Source of the DNA: Bacillota bacterium
GTDB taxonomy: Bacteria > Bacillota_I > Bacilli_A > Erysipelotrichales > Erysipelotrichaceae
Direction of reading: 5' to 3'
NCBI GenBank assembly: GCA_023387245.1
Contig: JAEWIH010000103.1
Span: 1-12,724 of the forward strand
Length of the DNA: 12,724 bases
Shown here: one piece after another, positions 1 to 9,100 of the stretch
Layout: each line of letters opens with the position of its first letter
How positions within the stretch are numbered: the stretch's first letter is position 1
Made by a program: the position numbers and the translations under genes
Notes under the pieces: generated by a model
What the model saw: the letters and a program-made list of their open reading frames with translations, nothing else
Database searches by the model: none
Told to the model about the DNA's origin: nothing

Positions 1-1
1 T

Positions 2-715
2 TTAGTAGCTGCTACCGATTTGACTCTGAATAAATATGGATTTGAAAGTGCTAAAGATTTAGCTAGAGAAAATGTTCAGGCGCGTTTGCGGGGTCATTTA
101 TTAATGACAGTGGCTAGTTTGGTTGGCGGTGTAGTCGCAAATAATACTAATAAAGTAGAATCATTTTTAGGTTATGGTACGATGTATGGTGATATTATTG
201 GTGCTTTAGGTTTTATAAATGATTTAACTAAGCAAGAAGTGTGGCGTTTAGGTATTGAGATTAATAAATATTTAAATAGCGAAATTATACCTAGTGGTTT
301 ATTGCCTAGAGAAAATGATAATGGCTTAATATGGGAATTTATGCCTAGTGCCGAGTTGAGTTATAATCAAATAGATCCTATGAAATGGGGTTATCATGAT
401 TATTTAATTTCTAATTTAATGACAAATATGGATTATTTATATGAATTTATGGAAAAATATTTAAATGATAAGTTATTAAGTAGTCCGGTTGGTTGTTATA
501 TTAGTGGCTATGGATTGGATGATGGTGCGGCTTTTATTAATGATTTAGAATGGGTTTTAAATACTATGAATCGAAATAATTTTAAACGATTAGTATTTTG
601 TCCATTTATTGTTTGTGGTAGTTCTAGCTTTGGGATAGAATATATTGATACATTATCTAAATATGTGTATAGTAATAAGTATAAACAATTAAAGGAGGCG
701 ATTTTAAATGCTTAA
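2..715 (+). CDS. nadE: NAD(+) synthase, glutamine-dependent type, C-terminal part (5' end outside window)
   Basis: Catalyses the last step of NAD biosynthesis: ATP-dependent amidation of nicotinic acid adenine dinucleotide in the cytoplasm. The frame is open to the left edge (237 codons seen), so the TTG at 20 is not a real start. Family signatures are visible. A QARLRG segment is followed by NNTNK-x-E and LGYGTMYGD (about nt 134-193), where relatives have a GNKSE-LGYxTxYGD type motif. Next come NDLTKQEV, a PSAEL substrate loop (344-358) and a DPMKWGYHDYL segment typical of the long glutamine-dependent enzymes. The C-terminal SSSFG matches the usual S-x-x-x-FG close. The ATP-loop SGGxDS and any N-terminal nitrilase (glutaminase) domain lie upstream and are not seen. 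It overlaps the next gene by 8 nt, indicating one transcript. Family assignment is confident; the full length and the glutaminase domain are inferred. Confidence 0.88.
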   Translation, partial: LVAATDLTLNKYGFESAKDLARENVQARLRGHLLMTVASLVGGVVANNTNKVESFLGYGTMYGDIIGALGFINDLTKQEVWRLGIEINKYLNSEIIPSGLLPRENDNGLIWEFMPSAELSYNQIDPMKWGYHDYLISNLMTNMDYLYEFMEKYLNDKLLSSPVGCYISGYGLDDGAAFINDLEWVLNTMNRNNFKRLVFCPFIVCGSSSFGIEYIDTLSKYVYSNKYKQLKEAILNA

Positions 716-1205
716 AAAAATATTACTTATTGGTGGTTTAGTTTTAATATTGGCTGTTGCTTGTAGTAAAACGACTAATAATACAACATCGTCTGATCAA
801 AAAAAAGAGTTAGTTAATTTTAATAAACTTACTAAGCTAACTTTCCAAGATTATGATAAGTTTTTGGCTGATAAAAAATCTGGTTTAGTTTATTTTGGTT
901 GGATTGATAAATGTGGTGATTCATTAAATTTTCAAGAAAATTATTTGGAACAATTATTATCTAAAAAACCGGAATTACTTGAACAATTGATTGTGGTTAA
1001 TATGGATGCTAGCGCTCCTGAAGCCTTGAAAAATAAAGAATTGCGTAAACCGATCTTAGAAAAATATAATGTACAATATTCACCTACATTACTAAGAATT
1101 AAAGATGGTCAAATTGACGAAAAATTAGAATGGACATTAAAAAATAATGATCCTAAAACGGCTATTGATGAACAATTATTAAATCAATTTTTTGGTGTAA
1201 AATAG
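708..1205 (+). CDS. Thioredoxin-fold lipoprotein with a single active-site cysteine
   Basis: A 165-residue predicted membrane-anchored lipoprotein. Residues 1-18 form a lipoprotein signal (MLKK, hydrophobic core, LAVA) and C19 is the lipidated cysteine. A Ser/Thr/Asn-rich tether follows to about residue 32. Residues 45-150 look like a thioredoxin fold: beta strand GLVYFGW, then C69-G-D-S72 where thioredoxins carry CxxC, then a VVNMD strand, and YSPTLLRIKDG with the conserved cis-proline (P126). Only one Cys remains in the active-site loop, so disulfide exchange of the classical type is doubtful. It resembles small Firmicutes thioredoxin-like proteins of the bacteriocin-transport-accessory type, but the substrate is unknown. 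The start is fixed by AAAGGAGG at 691-698, 9 nt before the ATG, and it begins inside the last codons of nadE. No link to NAD metabolism is evident beyond co-transcription. Confidence 0.75.
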   Translation: MLKKILLIGGLVLILAVACSKTTNNTTSSDQKKELVNFNKLTKLTFQDYDKFLADKKSGLVYFGWIDKCGDSLNFQENYLEQLLSKKPELLEQLIVVNMDASAPEALKNKELRKPILEKYNVQYSPTLLRIKDGQIDEKLEWTLKNNDPKTAIDEQLLNQFFGVK

Positions 1206-1226
1206 TGTTCTTTATAAAATGGTCAT

Positions 1227-1276
1227 ATGAACTGATACTTCTAACTATAGTTTAGAAATATCAGTTCATTTTTTTT
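1227..1276 (+). terminator. Intrinsic terminator of the nadE/lipoprotein transcript
   Basis: A near-perfect inverted repeat (1227-1244 against 1252-1269, one G-U pair) with a short loop is followed directly by seven T residues at 1270-1276. It lies 21 nt after the lipoprotein stop codon. Transcription from the left should end here, so cstA needs its own promoter. Confidence 0.92.
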
Positions 1277-1285
1277 AATATTATT

Positions 1286-1384
1286 TTTAGCTATTAAAAT
1301 AGGGAGCAAATAATTATGTTATATATTGATATACTTATATTAATTTAATTATTCGATTAATAGAGATTTAGTATTAAAATAGGG
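1286..1384 (+). repeat. Direct repeat flanking an 81-bp spacing upstream of cstA
   Basis: TTTAGCTATTAAAATAGGG at 1286-1304 recurs as TTTAGTATTAAAATAGGG at 1367-1384, differing only by one deleted base. Each copy contains TAAAAT, which could act as a -10 box, and AGGG, which could act as a weak ribosome binding site. They may be duplicated promoter elements or binding sites for one regulator. Confidence 0.55.
1352..1380 (+). promoter_or_regulatory. Candidate cstA promoter
   Basis: TTCGAT (1352-1357) is separated by 17 nt from TAAAAT (1375-1380). The -35 is poor and the -10 fair. A start near 1387 would put the first cre-like site just downstream, where a bound repressor would block elongation. 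In such AT-rich DNA other -10-like boxes are possible, so this is only a candidate. Confidence 0.3.
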
Positions 1385-1391
1385 CGTTTTA

Positions 1392-1405
1392 ACATAGCGC
1401 TTACA
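1392..1405 (+). promoter_or_regulatory. cre-like site 1 (CcpA) upstream of cstA
   Basis: ACATAGCGCTTACA matches the cre consensus TGWAARCGYTWNCW at 11 of 14 positions. The central CG and the whole right half are intact; the left half is degenerate. Catabolite repression of a carbon-starvation permease would make biological sense. Confidence 0.4.
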
Positions 1406-1426
1406 CCATATTTTAATTAAAAAATT

Positions 1427-1440
1427 TGTAAAGGATTACA
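1427..1440 (+). promoter_or_regulatory. cre-like or other palindromic operator 2 upstream of cstA
   Basis: TGTAAAGGATTACA is a perfect TGTAA/TTACA inverted repeat with a 4-bp centre and matches cre at 12 of 14 positions. The central CG is replaced by GG, so it could belong to a different regulator. It sits 35 bp centre-to-centre from the first cre-like site. Confidence 0.4.
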
Positions 1441-1480
1441 TTGCGATAAATAAAGGGTCTTTGCTTGTTATTAATTAAAC

Positions 1481-1520
1481 AAAAATTTTTAAAAAATTTT
1501 AAAAAAAATTATTGTTTTTT
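1481..1520. other. Phased A-tracts (probably intrinsically curved DNA)
   Basis: A5 (1481-1485), A6 (1491-1496) and A8 (1501-1508) have centres 10.5 and 11 bp apart, separated by T4-T5 runs, and T6 follows at 1515-1520. Spacing equal to one helical turn is the classical signature of a bend. It lies 45-85 nt before the cstA start codon. Confidence 0.5.
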
Positions 1521-1565
1521 AAAAGAATATCCTATATATTAAAAATAGAAAAGGACGGTATTAAA

Positions 1566-3002
1566 ATGATTACTTTTTTTATCTCTGTAGCGATATTAAT
1601 TATTGGCTACGTCGTTTATGGTGCTTTGGTTGAAAAAGTTTTTAAACCAGATGATCGACCTACTCCTGCAATCGCTAGACCTGATGGTGTTGACTATGTA
1701 CCTTTAAAAGGGTGGAGAGCATTTTTGATTCAATTGCTTAATATTGCTGGATTAGGACCGATTTTTGGTGCTTTATCTGGTGCTATTTGGGGACCATCTG
1801 TTTATTTATGGATTGTATTTGGTACAATTTTTGCTGGCGCTACTCATGATTATTTAGCTGGTATGTTATCAGTTAGACATAATGGTGCTAGTATTTCTGA
1901 AATCACTGGTATTTATCTTGGTAATTTCATGCGCCAAGTAATGAGAGTTTTCTCAATAATCTTGCTTGTAATGATCGGTGTTGTATTTATGGTTGGTCCA
2001 GCTGCTTTAATTGCTTTAATGACACCAAGTGCTTTAAATGTTACTTTCTGGACTTTTGTAATTTTGGCTTATTATTTCTTAGCTACTTTATTACCATTTG
2101 ATAAAATAATTGGTAAATTATATCCTTTATTTGGATTGGCATTGATTTTTATGGCTTTGGCTATTGGTGGTGCTACTTTACTAAATCATGGGACTAGACC
2201 AATGATTGAACTTACTTTAGAAAATCTTCATCCAACCGGAAGATCAATTTGGCCATTAATGTTTATTACAGTGGCTTGTGGTGCTATTTCTGGTTTCCAT
2301 GCTACTCAATCGCCAATGATTGCTAGAACTTTAATGCATGAAAAACAAGGTAGAAGAGTGTTCTATGGGGCGATGGTTGCTGAAGGTATTATTGCTTTAA
2401 TATGGGCTAGTGCTGGTATTGCTTTCTACTATAATAAAGATACAGGTTTATTAAGATTACTAGAAGCTGGTGGTGGTAATTCTACAGTTGTTTATGAAAT
2501 GTCTACTACTTTATTAGGACCTGTTGGTGGTTTATTAGCGATGTTTGGTGTTGTTGCTTGTCCGATTACATCAGGTGATACTTGCTTTAGATCTGCAAGA
2601 TTAACTATTGCTGACTGGTTTAAATTAGATCAATCAAATATGAAAATCCGTTTAGCATTGTCTACTTTATTATTAGGTGCAGGTTACATTATTTCTAAAT
2701 TTGATTACCAAATTGTATGGCGTTATTTCTCTTGGTCTAATCAAACTCTAGCAATGATTGCTTTATGGGTATGTACTGCGTTTTTAATTAAATATCGAAA
2801 ACCAATTACGTGTTTATTAACGTTATTGCCGGCGATGTTTATGAGTGCAGTATGTTCGACTTATATTTTAATTGCTCCAGAAGGATTTAATTTATCTACT
2901 GATATTGCTTATCCAGCTGGTTTAGCAATTGCTGGACTATTCACTTTCTTATTTGCTTTACGTGCAATAAAAATATTAAAACAACCTAGAACAATTGAAT
3001 AG
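1566..3002 (+). CDS. cstA: CstA-family carbon starvation permease
   Basis: A 478-residue polytopic membrane protein of the CstA family, which imports peptides or pyruvate when carbon is scarce. Family landmarks include ARPDGVDYVP (37-46), LLNIAGLGPIFG (57-68), FAGATHDYLAG (89-99), SVRHNGASISE (102-112), later FHATQSPMIARTL, and GDTCFRSARLTIADWF followed by a FSWSNQTLA segment. About a dozen hydrophobic spans are visible. It matches the short Firmicutes form; the E. coli protein is much longer. An upstream in-frame TTG at 1512 would add a basic, family-foreign stretch, whereas ATG 1566 gives the typical MITFFISVAIL start and follows AAGGACGG (1551-1558). The gene stands alone between two terminators. 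cre-like sites upstream suggest catabolite control. Whether pyruvate or peptides are the substrate cannot be told. Confidence 0.93.
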   Translation: MITFFISVAILIIGYVVYGALVEKVFKPDDRPTPAIARPDGVDYVPLKGWRAFLIQLLNIAGLGPIFGALSGAIWGPSVYLWIVFGTIFAGATHDYLAGMLSVRHNGASISEITGIYLGNFMRQVMRVFSIILLVMIGVVFMVGPAALIALMTPSALNVTFWTFVILAYYFLATLLPFDKIIGKLYPLFGLALIFMALAIGGATLLNHGTRPMIELTLENLHPTGRSIWPLMFITVACGAISGFHATQSPMIARTLMHEKQGRRVFYGAMVAEGIIALIWASAGIAFYYNKDTGLLRLLEAGGGNSTVVYEMSTTLLGPVGGLLAMFGVVACPITSGDTCFRSARLTIADWFKLDQSNMKIRLALSTLLLGAGYIISKFDYQIVWRYFSWSNQTLAMIALWVCTAFLIKYRKPITCLLTLLPAMFMSAVCSTYILIAPEGFNLSTDIAYPAGLAIAGLFTFLFALRAIKILKQPRTIE

Positions 3003-3028
3003 TTAAAATTATTATTGATGTTATTTAG

Positions 3029-3055
3029 ATCGCACATTATATATGTGCGATTTTT
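3029..3055 (+). terminator. Intrinsic terminator after cstA
   Basis: A hairpin with arms ATCGCACAT (3029-3037) and ATGTGCGAT (3043-3051) is followed by a T-run through 3055. It starts 27 nt after the cstA stop codon. Confidence 0.9.
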
Positions 3056-3117
3056 ATGTTTAATGAGTTATTTTATGAAATTAGCTACTTTTAATTTTAA
3101 TAAATTCTCATGTAAAA

Positions 3118-3131
3118 ATCATAAATATGAT
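3118..3131. promoter_or_regulatory. Palindrome, candidate operator of the GH31 gene
   Basis: ATCATAAATATGAT has 5-bp arms around a 4-bp centre, flanked by a looser TAAAA/TTTTA pair. It occupies the place where a -35 box would lie relative to the extended -10 at 3143-3151, so a bound regulator could block or activate transcription. The regulator is unknown. Confidence 0.35.
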
Positions 3132-3142
3132 GGCTTTTAAAA

Positions 3143-3151
3143 TGATATAGT
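3143..3151 (+). promoter_or_regulatory. Extended -10 promoter of the GH31 gene
   Basis: TGATATAGT fits the extended -10 form TGnTATAAT with one mismatch, and there is no good -35. The expected start, about 3158, would give a leader of roughly 20 nt. That leader would include the AAAGGG ribosome binding site and supports translation from ATG 3179 rather than ATG 3158. Confidence 0.5.
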
Positions 3152-3174
3152 GAAATCATGAGAAAGGGATTTCA
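3151..3174 (+). repeat. Inverted repeat spanning the start site and RBS of the GH31 gene
   Basis: TGAAATC (3151-3157) and GATTTCA (3168-3174) form perfect 7-bp arms around a 10-nt spacer containing GAAAGG of the ribosome binding site. If transcription begins near 3158 the left arm is not in the mRNA, so a DNA operator is more likely than a translational hairpin. Confidence 0.35.
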
Positions 3175-3178
3175 TAAT

Positions 3179-6100
3179 ATGAAGATGATTCTAAAGTTAT
3201 TACTATCTATATTTTGTATATCTATTTTATTTACGCCCAATAAAGTAGATGCAGTTACAGTAGATAGAAATAGAAATTTTACTAAATTAGGTTCGATTAT
3301 TAATTTTAGTAATAGTGGTAATGTCGTTAATATTACATATAGCGATGGATCATTGGGTAAAATTACTTTTTTAGAACCTCAAATGTTTCGTTATAATATT
3401 GAACCTTCTAATGATTTTGTTGATGTGCCGACTAGAAGTGGAAAAGGGCTTGATAAAGCTAGAATTACATTAACAAACGATAATGATTCACGTTATAGTA
3501 AGCCTAGTGTTGCTGTGCGTGAGCAGGAGGGCAACTTATTAATTGAGAGTGATAAGATATTGATTACGATTGAAAAACAAACATCATTATTATCAATTAC
3601 TAATAAAGAAACGTCTAAAAAAGTGTTAGCTGAAGCGGCTCCTTTGTCGTTTTTAAATGGTTATACTTCTCAAACATTGACTAGATTAAATAATGAACAG
3701 TTTTTTGGTGGTGGTATGCAAAATGGGCGTTTTAATCATACTAATCAATCAATTAAAATTGTAAATACAAATAATTGGGTTGATGGTGGTGTTGCTTCGC
3801 CTAATCCTTTTTATTGGTCTACTAGTGGTATTGGGGTAGTTAGACATACATTTGCTCAAGGTAATTATAACTTTGATAAAGAATATAAATCACAAGTAGT
3901 AACTGCTCATAATGAAAGAAGATTTGATGCTTATTATTTTGTTAATTCTGATTATAGTCAATTAATTAATGAATATTATCATTTAACTGGCAAGCCTAAT
4001 ATGCCTAAGTTAAGTGCTTTATATTTAGGTCATTTAAATTGTTATAACCGTGATACTTGGGTTGAGGCTAATAATGGTATTTTATTTCCAGATGGTAAAA
4101 GATATCGGGAATTTCAACCTGCTCAATTAGGGAATCGGGTTGGAATTGCTGAAAGTTTAAATGGTTATATTAATAAAGGCGATTCTAAAACAACTATTGA
4201 AGGTGGTTATCAATTTAGTGCTCGAGCTGTAATTGATGAACATATTAAACATAATATGCCTCTAGGTTGGTTTTTACCAAATGATGGCTATGGTTGTGGT
4301 TATGGTAAGGATTCGACTAATTTTGATAGTAATATTCAAAATTTAAAAGAATTTGGTGATTATGCTCGTGAAAAAGGAGTCGATATTGGTTTATGGACTC
4401 AAAGTAATTTATGGCGTAATGACAAAGAAAAAAATGAAATTTTACAGCGAGATATTGATAAAGAGGTTGATGCTGGATTAAGCTTTTTAAAAACTGATGT
4501 TGCTTGGGTAGGTTATGGTTATTCTTTTGGATTAAATGGATTAGAAATTGCATATCCAATTATGGCTAAAAATAACGTTCGTCCTGATGTTATTACTCTT
4601 GATGGCTGGGCAGGAACTCAAAGATATGGCGGAATTTGGACAGGTGATCAATCTGGTGGTAATTGGGAATATATTCGTTTTACAATTCCTACCTATATCG
4701 GTTCTGCTCTTGGTGGTCAACCTAATAATTCTTCAGATATGGACGGTATTTTTGGTGGTGGTCCAAAAATTCAAGTTCGTGATTTCCAATGGAAAACATT
4801 TACAACAATGCAACTGGATATGGATGGTTGGGGTAGTGCACCAAAGAAACCGTATGCTTATGGTGAACCATATACTTCAATTAATCGTTATTATTTGAAA
4901 TTAAAAAGCCAACTAATGCCATATTTATATAATGAATTATATCGTTCATTAAATGGTGTACCTTTTAATAGGGCAATGTTTATTAATTATCCTAATGATG
5001 CTTATGCATATACAACTAATACTCAATATCAGTTTATGGTTGGTAAAGATTTTTTAGTTGCGCCAATATATAAAAATACTAATATGCAAGAAAATGGTGA
5101 TGATATTAGGAATAATATTTATTTACCAGATGCTAATCAATTATGGATTGATTATTTTACTGGCCAAAAATATCGTGGTGGCCAAGTTTTGAATAATTTC
5201 CAAGCTCCTTTCCATAAATTACCTTTATTTGTTCGTGATGGAGCAATTATTCCTATGTATTTAGAACATAATAATCCTCAAGAAATTACTGCATCTAATC
5301 CAAAAGGACTAGATCGTAGTTATCGTTTATTTGAATTTTATCCTAGTGGTTCTAATACATATACTTTAGTTGAAGATGATGGTAAGACAATTAATTATAA
5401 TAAAGGAGCTAATCCTACTTATGGTCAGACTTTAACTACTAAAATTGATAGTGTTGTTGATAATAATGTTGCTACTTTAACTATTAATGCTTCGAGTGGT
5501 AGTGTTGATAATATTCCTGTTAATAGAAGTAGTGAGTTTATTGTTAATGTTAGTAAAAAACCGAGTTCTATTGAAGTTTCGGTTAATAATTCTAATGTCG
5601 ATTTAGTAGAAGTAGCTGATTTAGATACTTTAAGAAAGACACCAAATAGTTATGTATATGTTGAAAGTCCTGATTTAAATGTGTTTTCGACTTCTAATTC
5701 GCCATTTGAATCAGTTAAAATGATTACTAATCCAAAATTATATGTGCATGTTGCTAAAAATAATGTTAATTCATCAGTAATTAAATTGGTATTAAATGAT
5801 TTTAGTAATGATTATGAATTAGGTGTGGATAGTTTAAATTCTAATTTACTAGCACCGAATAATTTAACTTATAATTTAGAAGCTTCAACTGCTTATACTA
5901 ATGATTTAGTGTGGGATAGTGTCGAGAATGCGACTTCTTATGAAATTGAGGCTGATGGTATAATTAAAACTAATTTATTGTCACCACATTTTGTTGATGA
6001 AAATTTAGTTCCTAATTCTTTACATACATATCGAGTTAGAAGTCGGAATGTAGATGGTTATTCTGAATGGAGTGCTCCTTTAGAAGTTAGGACGATACAA

Positions 6101-9100
6101 GATCCATATTTAAATGTAATTAAAGAGAATGTAACTATGTATCATGATAGCCAAGATCAGCCAGGTGATGGTTTAAAGAAGGCTTATGATAATGATTTAG
6201 GTACAATGTGGCATACACGTTGGACTAAGGTTAAAGATCAAGATATTACTTATTTAGTTATCGATTTAAATAAAGCTTATGATTTAGATAAGTTAGAATA
6301 TTATCCGCGTGATAATGGAGGTAATGGAGCATTTATTAGTGCTGATGTTGAAGTGTCATTAGATGGTAAACATTGGACTAATCGTAAAGTTATTAATTTT
6401 GATCGTAATCGGGTTAATACTATTAGTTTGAATGGCCAAAGAGCTCGTTATGTTAGATTTAATAAATTAAAAACAGTTGGTGGCTTTGGTTCTGCTAGAG
6501 AAATTATGGTATATTCAATGGCGCCTATTAGCAATCATAAACATTTATTAGGTGATTTAAATAATGATAAATTAGTTAATGTTGATGATTTTGAATTTAT
6601 TAAAAATTATGCTTTTTCTACTAAGGGAGATTCATATTTTGATTATGTCAATTCAGTACATGGCGATATTAATTACAATAATACTTTTGATATTTATGAT
6701 ATTGCTTTTATTCATCAACAAGTGGATAATACTTTAGTTAAAAATAGGGCTAGTGGTCAAATATATTTAGATGTTTCTAAGAGTAATATTGCCTCTAACC
6801 AATTAATAGAAATCCCGGTTATGGGTGTTAATTTGGAAAATGTTTATGCTTATAGCATTGATTTAAATATTGATTATACCCAATTTAATAAAATTACATT
6901 AATTAGTAATAAACAAGGATATACATATTCACTTAATGAACCTAATACTAAAAATCATTGGACAGTTGGTTTTGTTGCTAAAAATCAAAGCGAGAGAATT
7001 AATGGTAGTAATCAAATAGCAACTTTACAGTTACAGCCTAAAAATAGTTTTGATATATCTAAATTAAGTGCTAGTGGTATTTTAGTTGGTAGCGATCGTG
7101 ATGAAATTAAGTTGTCTAATATTTTAGGTCAACAAAAAAATTATTTAGCTAGAAGTGATTTTGATGTTACTTATACTAATGATATAGTGCCTAATGATGA
7201 TGGTAATAATAAAAATATTTTATTCCAAGATGGAGCAAATGGCGAGGCCAGATTGTATGATGGTAATTTAAATAATTTATCGGAATTTAAGTGGTATTAT
7301 GGACCAAACAATTTCCCTGATAGTGTTAAGTTACCGACTGATTTTACTTATAATTTTAAGAAACCAGTTAATTTAGAAGCAATTGAAATTGTTAAGCGGG
7401 CTGCTGGTAATGGAACATTGAATAAAGTGGAAATTCAAGCGTTCAATAATGATGATTTATTGTTTAATCAAACTATTGATAGTGTTCCAGAAACTTTAAT
7501 TGTTTCTTTGAATAAGGAAGATGTTATAACAAAATTAATTATTACTCCATTAGAATCAAGTGGTGTGGCTAGTGGTGCTAGTAATCCAAATAATCGCATG
7601 TTAACATTAAAAGAAATTAGTTTTGTTGGTAATTATGCTAGTGAAAAAGAAGTTATAAAGCCGGCTAAAGAGATGCCTTTGCCATTATCTGATTTTACAA
7701 GTATATTATTTACTAATTCAAAACTACCTACTGATCAAGTTAAAGAGGGAAGTGTTTTGGGTATAAATGGCTATAAATTATTTAAAGCTGGTGGTAATGG
7801 AACTCCTGATCCGATATTTGATTTAGATCATAGTAGTATGGCTGAATTTTCTTGGGCACTTGATGGTACCGGGTTTGATGATTATACACGAGTGCCGTTG
7901 ACTATTACTTTTAATTTAAAAGAAGTTAAGGAATTTAATAAATTATTAGTTGTTCAAAGGCCACAAGCTAATGCGAATGGTAGAATTAAGTCATTACAAT
8001 TATTTGGTGTTGTTAATGGTAAAGATAAATTAATTGCTAAGATGGATAATGTCGTTGCTTTAAATGAAATTGTATTAACTGCTACAGATACTATTAATAC
8101 TAATGTTTTGAAGTTGGAAATTTTAGAAACGACTGGTAATGATGTTAGTGCTAGTGGGGTTAGTGCATCTGATAAACTTAATAGAATGTTAACTATTAAT
8201 GAAATTAGTTTGTTTGGGACTGAGGCTAAAGTAACTGAGGATAAAGTAGCGGATTTAGATGTTAGTGATTTAAATGAATTATTAAATCAATTTAGTTCAA
8301 AAGTAATTGATTCATATTTAGTTAATGATAATAATGAAAAACTAATTGAGTTAAAAAATCTATTACAAAAGGCTAAAGAATTTGTAGGGTCAAATCCAAA
8401 AGATTTACCTGAAAATGTCGAAATTAAGAGTGAATTGATTGATAAATTAACTAAATTATCTAAGTTATTATCTACGAAAGAGATAGTGTCTGATAATGAT
8501 TATGTTACTGTTAACTATGCTCCGGCTGTATTTGGTAGTACTAGTCCTAAATTAGTTGTTAGTAAAGATGCTGATAGTGATAGTCAAATAGTTTATAGTA
8601 TTAAATTTATGTCTGATGGTAAGGAATTACAGCCTCAATTAGGTAGGCTAAATCTAGCTTTAAAAGTTAATGAAAATTGGACAGATCAAAGTAAAATAAA
8701 TATAGTTCATATTTTTGGTGAAAATAATCAAAGAGAGAACATTCAAGATTTTGCATTAAATAATAGTATAGTAGAATTTAGTGTTGATCATTTATCTAGT
8801 TTTGAAATTAATTATATTTCAAATGATATAAATAATAATACTGAAAACACTAATGAAAATACTAATGCTAATAATACAAACGAAAATACTAATAACGATT
8901 CATCTAGTACTCTAGTTTTAATTACTGATAATAAAGAAATAAATAAACCAATATCTAAAGTGGTTGTTAGTGATATAAATAATTTAACTATTGATGATAA
9001 AAATAGAATAGAAGCTGCTTTTAGGTTACTAAATCCTAATGCTACATTAACTATTACTTTTATCAATGATCAAATAGTAGTGAATGATCGAGTGTTTAAT

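Larger units (their letters stand above)
1277..1565 (+). other. Long AT-rich regulatory leader upstream of cstA
   Basis: About 290 nt between a strong terminator and the cstA start hold no convincing gene. Contents are a near-perfect direct repeat, two cre-like palindromes, a weak promoter candidate, a run of phased A-tracts, and a 10-codon ORF at 1316-1348 preceded by AGGGAG. Its length, compared with the roughly 20-nt leader expected for the next gene, suggests layered control of cstA. I recognise no known riboswitch or T-box here. Confidence 0.6.

Noticed and set aside
1316..1348. 10-codon ORF (MLYIDILILI) in the cstA leader
   Set aside because: An AGGGAG lies 10 nt upstream, but such short frames arise by chance in AT-rich DNA, and no terminator or coupling is seen.
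1512..1565. N-terminal extension of cstA from TTG 1512
   Set aside because: It adds 18 basic and polar residues ahead of a family-typical start, and the good RBS (AAGGACGG) points to ATG 1566.
4317..4559. 80-codon minus-strand open frame opposite the GH31 gene
   Set aside because: Antisense shadow of a well-supported coding sequence, with His/Gln-rich composition that mirrors the sense codons.
4548..4898. 116-codon open frame on the plus strand within the GH31 gene
   Set aside because: It lies fully inside the catalytic domain coding region in another frame, lacks an RBS and encodes a low-complexity hydrophobic string without family resemblance.
8812..9066. 84-codon minus-strand frame resembling a membrane protein
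   Set aside because: Its hydrophobicity comes from reverse-reading the Asn/Thr-rich linker; there is no RBS or homology signal.
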